Below, piece after piece: positions 53,044 to 63,575 of a stretch of DNA of 64,000 nucleotides; the first letter of the stretch is position 1, and each line of letters starts with the position of its first letter. This DNA comes from Megalopta genalis (Eukaryota > Arthropoda > Insecta > Hymenoptera > Halictidae), in the NCBI RefSeq assembly GCF_051020955.1, contig NW_027476483.1, positions 149,573 through 213,572 of the forward strand, read 5' to 3'. The notes under the pieces were generated by a model. It did not search any database and was not told the DNA's origin. It worked only from the letters and a program-made list of their open reading frames with translations. The position numbers were made by a program, and so were the translations under genes.

Positions 53044-56000
53044 CATCCAATGGATTTGAAGCTAAATCATGTGTTTGGCATGGATTTGAAGTTAAACCTT
53101 CTACATCGCAATGATTTGCAGCTGAAGCATGTGTTTCGCATGCAGTTGAAGCTAAATCATGTATATCACAAGTATTTGAATCTAAACCATTTGATTCGCA
53201 TGGGATTTGATGCTAAGCCTTCTACTTCACACTGATTTGAAGATAAATCATGTGTTTCGCATGGATTTGAAGCAAACTCGTTTGTTTCGCTTGCAGTGGT
53301 AGCTAAATAATGTATATCACAAGTATTTGTAGCTAAACCATTTGTTTCGCATGGATTTGAAGCTAAGCCTTCTACTTCGCATTGATTTGAAGCTAAATCA
53401 TTTGTTTCGCATGGATTTGAAGCTAAACCTTCTACATCGCATTGATTGGATCCTAAATCACGTGTTTTGCATGGATTTGAATCTAAGCCTTCTACATAGC
53501 ATTAATTTGCAGCTGAATCATGTATTTCGCATGGATTTGAAGCTAACTCGTTCGTTTCTCCTGCATTTGAAACTATATCACTTATATCGCAAGTATTGGA
53601 AGCTCAATCATTTGTTTCGCATGGATTTCAAGCTAAACCTGCTACTTCGCATTGATTTGAAGCTAAATTATGTGTTTCGCATGGATTTGAAGCTAAGCCT
53701 TCTACTTCGCATTGATTTGAAGCTAAATCATGTGTTTCGCGTGGATTTGAAGGTAGCTGGTTTGTTTCGCATGCAGTTGAAGCTATATCACCTTTATCCC
53801 AAGTGTTTGAATCTCAATCATTTGTTTCGCATGAATTTGAAGCTAAACCTTCTACATCGCATTGATTTGAAGCTAAATCATGTGTTTCGCATGGATTTGA
53901 AGCTAACTCGTTTGTTTCGCATACATTTGAAGCTGTATCCTTCATATTCGCAAGTATTTGAAGCTAAATCATTTGTTTCGCATTGATTTGAAGCCAACCT
54001 GCTACTTCGCGTTGATTTGAAGCTAAATCATGTGTTTCGCATAGATTGAAAGCTAAATCATGTGTTTTGCATGGATTTGAAGCTAACTCGTTTGCTTCGC
54101 CTGCATTTGAAGCTATTTCATTTATACCGCAAGTATTTGAAGCTAAATCATTCGTTTGGCATGGATTTGAAGCTAATCCTTCTACTTCGCTTTGATTTGA
54201 AGACGAATCATGTGTTTCGCATGGATTTGAAGCTAACTCTTTTGTTTCGCCTGCATTTGAAGCTATATCACTTATATTGCAAGTAATTGAAGCTAAATCA
54301 TTTGTTTCGCATGGATTTGAAGCTAGACCTTCTACATCGCATAGATTTGCAGCTAAATCATGTGTTTCGCATGGATTTGGAGCTAACTCGTTGATTTCGC
54401 ATGCAGTTGAAGCCAAATTATGTGTATCGTAAGTATCTGAAACTAATACCTTTGTTCCGCATGGATTTGAAGCTAAGCCTTCTACTTCGCATTGATTAGA
54501 AGCTAAATCATTTGTTTCGCACAGATTTGAAGCTAAACCTTCTACATCGCATTGATTTGAAGCTAAATCATGTGTTTCGCTTGGATTTGAAGACGAATCA
54601 TGTGTTTCGCATGGATTTGAAGCTAACTCTTTTGTTTCGCCTGCATTTGAAGCTATATCACTTATATGGCAAGTATTTGAAGTTAAATCAGTTGTGTCGC
54701 TTGGATTTGAAGCTACCTCGTTTGTTTCGCCTGCAGTTGAAGCTAAATAATGTATATCCGAAGTATTTGGAGCTAAACCATTTGATTCGCATGGATTTGA
54801 AGCAGAGCCTTCTACTTCGCATGTATTTGAAGCTAAACCACGTGTTTCCCATGAATTTGAACCTAAATCATGTTTTTCGCATGCATTTTTAGCTTACTCA
54901 CGTGTTTTGCATGGATTTGACGCTAACTTGTTTGTTTCGCATGCAGTTGTAGCTAAATAATGTATATCACAAGTATTTCTAGCTAAACCATTTGTTTCGC
55001 ATGGATTTGAAGCTAAGCCTTCTACTTCGCATTGATTTGAAGCTAAATCATGTGTTTCGCGTGGATTTGAAGGTAGCTGGTTTGTTTCGCATGCAGTTGA
55101 AGCTATATCACCTTTATCCCAAGTGTTTGAATCTCAATCATTTGTTTCGCATGGATTTGAAGCTAAGCCTTCTACTTCGCATTGATTTGTAGCTAAATCA
55201 TGTGTTTCCCTTGGATATGAAGCTAAATCATGTGTTCTACATGGATTTTAAGCTAACTCGTTTGTTTCGGCTGCATTTGAAGCTCTTTCATTTATACTGC
55301 AAGTATTTGAAGCTAAGCCTTCTAATTCGCATTGTCTTGAAGCTAAATAATGTATTTCGCGTGGATTTGAAGCTAACTCGTATGTTCCGCATGCAGTTGA
55401 AGCTAAATCATGTTTATCACAAGTATATGAATCTAAACCATTTGTTTCGAAAATATATGAAACTAACACATGTTTTTGTCATGAACTTGAAGCTAAATCA
55501 TGTGTTTCATATGGATTTGAAGCTATCTCGTTTGTTTCCCCTACAGTTGATGCTAAGTCATGTATATCATAAGTATCTTCGGCTAAACAATTTGTTTCGC
55601 ATGTATTTCATGCTAAACCATGTGCTCCGCATGAATTTGAAGATAAATCATGTGTTTCGCATGGATTTAAAGCTAAATCATGTGTGTCGTTTGGACTTGA
55701 AGCTAACTCGTGTGTTTCGCCTGCATTTGACGCTATTTCATTTATACCGCAATTATTTGACGGCAAATAATGTGTTTCGCATGTGTTTGAAGATAAGCCT
55801 TCTACTTCGCTTTGATTTGAAGCAAAATTATGTGTCTCGCACGGATTTGAAGCTAACTCATTTCTTTCGCCTGCATTTGAAGCTATATCACTCATACCGC
55901 AAGTATATGAAGGTAAATCATTTGTTTCGCATGGATGTGAAGCTAAGACTTCTATTTCGCATTGATTGGAAGCTAACTCATGTGTTTGGGCATGGATTTG

Positions 56001-56164
56001 AAGCTAAACCTTCTACATCGCATTGATTTGCAGCTGAATCATGTGTTTGGCATGGATTTGAAGCTAACTCGTTCGTTCGCCTTTTTTTAAAGCTAGATCA
56101 CTTATATCGCAAGTATTTGAAGCTAAAGCATGTGTTTCGCTTGGATTTGAAGTTAAACCTTCTA
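53044..56164 (+). repeat. Block alpha, copy 4
   Basis: Follows 2,451-3,700 at offset 50,593 and, after length changes near 54,290-54,600, 4,009-5,115 at offset 50,983. Relative to the 42.2-44.5 kb copy it lacks about 180 bp near 54,385. The SNV pattern, for example TGATGCTAAGTC near 55,550 shared with 43,910 but not with 4,572, groups it with the 42-44 kb copy. Confidence 0.78.
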
Positions 56165-56475
56165 CATCGCATTGATTTGCTGCTAAATCATTTGTTTGGC
56201 ATGGATTTGAAGCTATCTCGTTTGTTTCGCCAGCATTTGAAACTATATCATTTACATCGCAAGTATCTGAAGCAAAACCATTCGTTTCGCAAGAATATGA
56301 AGCTAATCCATGTGTTTCGCATGAATTTGAATCTAAATCATGTGTTTCGCAAGCATTGAAGATAACTCGACTATTCCGCCTGCTTTTGAATCTAAATCAT
56401 TTGTTTCGCACGGATTTGAAGCTAAACCTCTACATCGCATTGATTTGAAGCTAAATCGTGTGTTTCGCATGATTT
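55985..56475. other. Second cluster of one-base indels, probable consensus errors
   Basis: Relative to copies at 5.06-5.65 kb and 44.4-45.0 kb there is an extra G at about 55,988. Single bases are missing at about 56,076 (TTCGTTCGCC), 56,357 (GCATTGAAG), 56,429 (AAACCTCTAC) and 56,471 (GCATGATTTG). Flanking copies over the same length show none or one. The pattern matches the 39-41 kb cluster. Confidence 0.65.
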
Positions 56476-56960
56476 GAAGCTAAATCGTGTGTTTCGCATG
56501 GATTTGAAGCTAAATCATTTGTTTCGCATGCAGCTGAAGCTAAATCATGTATATCACAAGTATCTGTATCTAAGCCATTTGTTTCGCTAGGATTTCAAGC
56601 CAAGCCTTCTACTAAGAATTGACTTGAAACTAAATCATTTGTTTCGCATGGATTTGAAGCTAATCGTGTGTTTCGTCTGCATTTGAAGCTATATCACCAA
56701 TATCGAGAGTATTTGAAGATGAGTCATTTGTTTTGCTCAGATTTGAATCTAAACCTTCTACATCGCATTGATTTGAAGCTAAATCATGTGTTCCCCTTGT
56801 ATATGAAGCTAAATCATTTGTTTCACGTGGATTTGAAGCTAACTCGTTTGTTTCGCATGCATTTGAAGCTGTATCACATATATCGATAGTATTTGTAGCT
56901 AAATCATTTGTTTCGCACAGATTTGAAGCTAAACCTTTTACATCGCATTGATTTGAAGCT
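56165..56960 (+). repeat. Block beta fragment
   Basis: Begins by skipping about 150 bp of beta (5,190 to 5,340 equivalent), follows 5,340-6,130, and then jumps to gamma near 56,960. It includes private changes (TTCACGTGG near 56,824, ATATCGATAGT near 56,880) and, in its left half, several one-base indels. Confidence 0.72.
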
Positions 56961-58766
56961 AAATTATGTGTTTCGCTTGGATTTGAAGATGAACCATTTG
57001 AATCGCATGGCTTTGTACCTGATCCTTCTACTTCGCACTGAATTGCACCTAAATAATGTGTTTCGCATGCAGTTGAAACTAAATCATGTATATCACAAGT
57101 ATTTGCAGCTAAACAATTGATTCGCGTGGACTTGAAGCTAAGCCTTCTACTTGGCATTGAATTGAAGCTAAATCGTGTGTTTTGCATGGATTTGAAGCTA
57201 ACTCGTTTGTTTCTCCTGTATTTGAAGCTGTATCATTTATATCGCAAGTATTTGATGCTAAACCATTTGTTTCGCATGTATTAGAAGCTAAGCCTTCTAC
57301 TTCGCATTGATTGGATCCTAAATCACGTGTTTTGCATGGATTTGAAGCTAAGCCTTCTACATCGTATTGATTTGAAGCTAAATCATGTGTTTCGCGTGGA
57401 TTTGAAGGTAACCCCTTTGTTTCGCATGCAGTTGAAGCTAAATCATGTCTTTCACAAGTATTTGAAGATGAACCATTTGAATCGCATGGCTTTGAACCTG
57501 AGCCATCTACTTCGCACTGATTTGCACCTAAACAATGTGTTTCGCATGGATTTGAAGCTAACTCGTTCGTTTCACCTGCATTTGAAGCTAAATCATGTGT
57601 TTCGCTTGGATTTGAAGCTAAACCTTCTACATCGCATTGATTTGAAGCTTAATCTAGTGTATCGCATGGATTTGAAGCTAAACCTCCTACATCGCATTGA
57701 TTTGCAGCTAAATCATGTGTTTCGCATGGATTTGAAGCTAACTCGTTCATTTCGCCTGCAGTTGAATCTACATCACTTATATCGCAAGTATTTGAAGCTA
57801 AATCGCGTGTTTCGCATGGATTTGAAGCTAACTAGTTCGTTGCGCATGCAGTTAAATCTAAATAACGTATATCACAAGTATTTGAAGCTAATCCATTTGA
57901 CTCGCATGGATTTGAAACTAAGCCTTCTACTTCGCATTAATTGAAAGCTAAATCACGTGTTCTGCATGGATTTGAAGCTAAACCTGCTACTTCGCATTGA
58001 TTTGAAGCTAAATTATGTGTTTCGCGTGGATTTGAAGGTAACTCGTTGTTTCGCATGCAGTTGAAGCTAAATCATGCATTTCACAAGTATTTGAATCCGA
58101 CCCATTAAATTCGCATGGATTTGATGCTAAGCCTTCTACTTCGCACTGATTTGAAGTTAAATCATGTGTTTCGCGTGGATTTGGAGCTAACTCGTTTGCT
58201 TCGAATGCAGTTGAAGCTAAATCATGTATATCACAAGTATTTGAAGCTAAACCATTTGTATCGCATGGATTTGAAGCTCTGCCTTCTACTTCGCATTGAT
58301 TTGACGCTAAATATTGTGTTTCGCATGAATTTGAAGGTAACTCGTTTGTTTCGCATGCAGTTGAAGCTAAATCATGTCTTTCACAAGTATTTGAAGATGA
58401 ACCATTTGAATCGCATGGCTTTGAACCTGAGCCATCTACTTCGCACTGATTTGCACCTAAATAATGTGATTCGCATGGATTTGAAGCTAAACCTTCTACA
58501 TCCCATGGATTTGAAGCTAAATCATGTGTTTGGCATGGATTTGAAGCTAAACCTTCTACTTCGCATTGATTTGCAGCTGAATCATGTGTTTCGCAAGGAT
58601 TTGAAGCTAACACGTTCGTTTCGCCTGCATGTGAAACTATATCACTTATATCGCAAGTATTTGAAGCTAAATCATGCGTTTCGCATGGATTTGAAGCTAA
58701 ACCATCTACATCGCATTGATTTGAAGCTAAATCATGTGTTTTGCATGGATTTGAAGCTAACTCGTT
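56961..58766 (+). repeat. Block gamma, last copy
   Basis: Colinear with 7,630-9,435 at offset 49,332-49,333, carrying the marker GGATCC at 57,313. At about 58,770 TTTGTTTCGAATGCAG replaces the expected TTTGTTTCGCATGCAC and the sequence moves about 420 bp ahead into delta, removing 14 monomers. Confidence 0.8.
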
Positions 58767-59640
58767 TGTTTCGAATGCAGTTGAAGCTAAATCATGTATA
58801 TCACAAGTATTTGAAGCTAAATCATTTGTTTCTCATGGATTTGAAGCTAAACCTTCTACATCCCATGGATTTGAAGCTTAATCATGCTTTTTGCATGGAT
58901 TTGAAGCTAACTTGATTGTATCCCCTGCATTTGAATTTACTTCATTTATATCGCAAGTATTTGAAGCTAAACCTTCTACATCGCATTGATTTGAAGGTAA
59001 ATTGTGTGTTTCGCATGGATTTGAAGCTAAACCTTCTACTTCCCATTGTTTTGAAGCTTAATCATGTGTTTTGCATGGATTTGAAGCTATCTCGTCTGTT
59101 TCGCCTGCAGTTGAATCTATATCACATATATCACATGTTTTTGAAGCATAACCATTTGTTCCGCATGGATTTGAAGCTACGCCTTCTACTTCGCATTGAT
59201 TTGAAACTAAATCATGTATTTCGCATGGATCTGAAGCTAACTCGTTTGTTTCGCCCGGATTTGAAGCTATATCACTTATGTTCGAAAGTATTTTATGCTA
59301 AATCATTCGGTTCGCATGGATTTGAAGCTAACCCTTTTACTTCGCATTGATTTGAAGTTAAATCATGCGTTTACCTTGGATTTGAAGCTGAATCGTTTTT
59401 TCGCATGCAGTTGAATCTATATCATTTATATCGCAAGTATCTGAAGCTAAATCATTTGTTTCTCATGGATTTGAAGCTAAACCTTCTACATCCCATGGAT
59501 TTGAAGCTAAATCATGTGTTTGGCATGGATTTGAAGTTAAACCTTCTACATCGCAATGATTTGCAGCTGAAGCATGTGTTTCGCATGCAGTTGAAGCTAA
59601 ATCATGTATATCACAAGTATTTGAATCTAAACCATTTGAT
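58767..59640 (+). repeat. Block delta, last close copy
   Basis: Follows 9,855-10,725 at offset 48,913. It then passes into the same 260-bp alpha piece (2,610-2,860 equivalent, here 59,641-59,897) that follows delta in the 2,911-bp units, so this delta-alpha join is inherited and not independent. Confidence 0.78.
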
Positions 59641-60699
59641 TCGCATGGGATTTGATGCTAAGCGTTCTACTTCACACTGATTTGAAGATAAATCATGTGT
59701 TTCGCATGGATTTGAAGCAAACTCGTTTGTTTCGCTTGCAGTGGTAGCTAAATAATGTATATCACAAGTATTTGTAGCTAAACCATTTGTTTCGCATGGA
59801 TTTGAAGCTAAGCCTTCTACTTCGCATTGATTTGAAGCTAAATCATTTGTTTCGCATGGATTTGAAGCTAAACCTTCTACATCGCATTGATTTGAAGCTA
59901 AATCATGTGTTTCGCGTTGAGTTGAAGGTAACTCGTTCGTTTCGCCTGCAGTTGAATCTATATCACTTATATCACAAGTTTTTGAAGCATAACCATTTGT
60001 TCCGCACGGATTTGAAGCTACGCCTTCTACTTCGCATTGATTTGAAGCTAAATCATCTGATTCGCTTGGATTTGAAGCTAACACGTTTGTTTCACATGCA
60101 GTTGAAGCTAAATCATGTATTTCACAAGAGTTTGATGCCGGACTATTAGATTCGCATCGATTTGAAGCTGAGCCTTCTACTTCGCACTGATTGAAGCTAA
60201 ATCAAGTGTCTCGCTTGGATTTGAAGCAAAGCCTTCTACTTCGAATTGATTTGAAGCTAAATCATGCATTTCGCATGGATCTGAAGCTAACTAGTTTGTT
60301 TCGCCTGCATTTGAAGCTATATCACTTATATTCGCAAGTATTTGTTGCTAAATCATTCGTTTCGCATGGGTTTGAAGCTAACCCTTTTACTTCGCATTGA
60401 TTTGAAGTTAAATCATGTGTTTCCCTTGGATTTGAAGCTGAATCGTTTTTTTCGCATGCAGTTGAATCTATATCATTTATATCGCAAGTATCTGAAGCTA
60501 AATCATTTGTTGCTCATGGATTTGAAGCTAATCCTTCTACATCTCATGGATTGGAAGCTAAATCATGTGTTTGGCATGGATTTGAATCTAAACCTTCTAC
60601 ATCGCATTGATTTGCATATGAATCATGTCTTTCGCATGGATTTGAAGCTAACTTGTTCGTTTCGCATACAGTTGGAGCTATATCATGTATATATCAACT
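59641..60699 (+). repeat. Alpha fragment plus diverged delta-like segment
   Basis: After the alpha piece (to about 59,897) the sequence resembles 10,170-10,730 (for example GTTTTTGAAGCATAACC near 59,978 and GCTAACCCTTTTAC near 60,376) but differs at many more sites than other delta copies. Examples are GCGTTGAGTTGAAGG near 59,913, GCCGGACTATTAG near 60,136 and GCATATGAATC near 60,612. It looks like an older delta copy that escaped recent homogenisation. Confidence 0.65.
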
Positions 60700-61296
60700 A
60701 TTAGAAGCAAAACCGTTTGTTTCGCATGTATGTGAAGCTAAATCATGTGTTTACCATGACAATGAACCTAAATCATGTGTTGCCCATGGATTTGAAGCTT
60801 AATCATGTGTTTTGCATGGATTTGAAACTAACTTGATTGTATCCTCAGCATTTGAAGTTACTTCATTTATATCGCAAGTATTTGAAGCTAAATCATATGT
60901 GTTTCGCTTGGATTTGAAGCTAACTCGTTTGTTTCGCAGGCAGTTGTAGCTAAATAATATATATCACAAGTATTTGTAGCTAAACCATTTGTTTCGCATG
61001 GATTTGAAGCTAATCCTTCTACTTCGCATTGATTTGAAGCTAAATCATTTGTTTCGCATGGAATTGAAGCTACCTCGTTTGTTGCTCCAGCTTTTGAAGC
61101 TATATCACTTATATCGCAAGTATTTGAAGCTAAATCATATGCGCCGCATGGATTTGAAGCTGAACCTTCTACATCGCATTGATTTGAAGCTAAATCTTGT
61201 GTATCGCATTGATTTGAAGCTAAACCTTCTACATCGCATTGATTTGAAGCTAAATCATTTGTTTCGCATGGATTTGAAGGTAACCCCTTTGTTTCG
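60700..61296 (+). repeat. Block epsilon, last copy
   Basis: Follows 10,905-11,510 at offset about 49,785, with the diagnostic TTGTTGCTCCAGC and ATATGCGCCGCATG monomers. The epsilon end, with the off-phase TTTGCGAGCT monomer near 61,543, lies inside the following 1,164-bp unit. Confidence 0.78.
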
Positions 61297-62460
61297 CATG
61301 CAGTTGAAGCTAAATCATGTCTTTCACAAGTATTTGAAGATGAACCATTTGAATCGCATGGCTTTGAACCTGAGCCATCTACTTCGCACTAATTTGCACC
61401 TAAACAATGTGTTTCGCATGGATTTGAATCTAAACCTTCTACATCCCATGGATTTGAAGCTAAATCATGTGTTTGGCATGGATTTGAAGCTAAACATTCT
61501 ACATCGCATTGATTTGCAGCTGAATCATGTGTTTCGCATGGATTTGCGAGCTAACTCGTTCGTTTCGCCTGCATTTGAAACTATATCACTTATATCGCAA
61601 GTATTTGAAGCTAAATCATGTGTTTCGCATGGATTTGAATCAAAACATGCTACTTCGCATTGATTTGAAGCTAAATTATGTGTTTCGCGTGGATTTGAAG
61701 GTAACTCGTTGTTTCGCATGCAGTTGAAACTAAATCATGTATATCACATGTATTTGCAGCTAAACAATTCATTCGAATGGATTTGAAGCTAAGCCTTCTA
61801 CTTGGCATTGAATTGAAGCTAAATCGTGTGTTTTGCATGGATTTGAAGCTAACTCGTTTGTTTCTGCTGTATTTGAAGCTATATCGTTTATATCGCAAGT
61901 ATTTGAAGCTAAAGCATTTGTCTCGCATGGATTTGAAGCTAAGCCTTCTACTTCGCATTGATTGGATCCTAAATCACGTGTTTTGCATGGATTTGAATCT
62001 AAGCCTTCTACATAGCATTAATTTGAAGCTGAATCATGTATTTCGCATGGATTTGCAGCTAAACAATTCATTCGAATGGATTTGAAGCTAAGCCTTCTCC
62101 TTGGCATTGAATTGAAGCTAAATCGTGTGTTTTGCATGGATTTGAAGCTAACTCGTTCGTTTCTCCTGCATTTGAAACTATATCACTTATATCGCAAGTA
62201 TTGGAAGCTCAATCATTTGTTTCGCATGGATTTCAAGCTAAACCTGCTACTTCGCATTGATTTGAAGCTAAATTATGTGTTTCGCGTGGATTTGAAGGTA
62301 ACTCGTTGTTTCGCATGCAGTTGAAGCTAAATCATGCATTTCACAAGTATATGAAGCCGAACCATTAGATTCGCATGGATTTGAAGCTAAGCCTTCTACT
62401 TCGCACTGATTTGAAGCTAAATTATGTTTCGCGTGGATTTGAAGGTAACTCGTTGTTTCG
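61297..62460 (+). repeat. 1,164-bp tandem unit, copy 1
   Basis: Runs from the CATGCAGTTGAAGC monomer at about 61,297 to the same point at 62,461. It includes the end of epsilon, the 299-bp doublet (61,777 and 62,076) and the AGCCGAACC monomers. The length is not a multiple of 30 because it sums several off-phase monomers. The join to copy 2 is marked by AAATTATGTTTCGCG near 62,418, two bases shorter than the usual AAATTATGTGTTTCGCG. Confidence 0.85.
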
Positions 62461-63575
62461 CATGCAGTTGAAGCTAAATCATGTCTTTCACAAGTATTTG
62501 AAGATGAACCATTTGAATCGCATGGCTTTGAACCTGAGCCATCTACTTCGCACTAATTTGCACCTAAACAATGTGTTTCGCATGGATTTGAATCTAAACC
62601 TTCTACATCCCATGGATTTGAAGCTAAATCATGTGTTTGGCATGGATTTGAAGCTAAACATTCTACATCGCATTGATTTGCAGCTGAATCATGTGTTTCG
62701 CATGGATTTGCGAGCTAACTCGTTCGTTTCGCCTGCATTTGAAACTATATCACTTATATCGCAAGTATTTGAAGCTAAATCATGTGTTTCGCATGGATTT
62801 GAATCAAAACATGCTACTTCGCATTGATTTGAAGCTAAATTATGTGTTTCGCGTGGATTTGAAGGTAACTCGTTGTTTCGCATGCAGTTGAAACTAAATC
62901 ATGTATATCACATGTATTTGCAGCTAAACAATTCATTCGAATGGATTTGAAGCTAAGCCTTCTACTTGGCATTGAATTGAAGCTAAATCGTGTGTTTTGC
63001 ATGGATTTGAAGCTAACTCGTTTGTTTCTGCTGTATTTGAAGCTATATCGTTTATATCGCAAGTATTTGAAGCTAAAGCATTTGTCTCGCATGGATTTGA
63101 AGCTAAGCCTTCTACTTCGCATTGATTGGATCCTAAATCACGTGTTTTGCATGGATTTGAATCTAAGCCTTCTACATAGCATTAATTTGAAGCTGAATCA
63201 TGTATTTCGCATGGATTTGCAGCTAAACAATTCATTCGAATGGATTTGAAGCTAAGCCTTCTCCTTGGCATTGAATTGAAGCTAAATCGTGTGTTTTGCA
63301 TGGATTTGAAGCTAACTCGTTCGTTTCTCCTGCATTTGAAACTATATCACTTATATCGCAAGTATTGGAAGCTCAATCATTTGTTTCGCATGGATTTCAA
63401 GCTAAACCTGCTACTTCGCATTGATTTGAAGCTAAATTATGTGTTTCGCGTGGATTTGAAGGTAACTCGTTGTTTCGCATGCAGTTGAAGCTAAATCATG
63501 CATTTCACAAGTATATGAAGCCGAACCATTAGATTCGCATGGATTTGAAGCTAAGCCTTCTACTTCGCACTGATT
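62461..63575 (+). repeat. 1,164-bp tandem unit, copy 2
   Basis: Near-identical to copy 1 at offset 1,164, including GGATCC (61,964 and 63,128) and the doublet (62,941 and 63,240). It leaves copy 1 at about 63,580, where copy 1 has the shortened AAATTATG monomer and this copy runs on into alpha. Confidence 0.85.
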
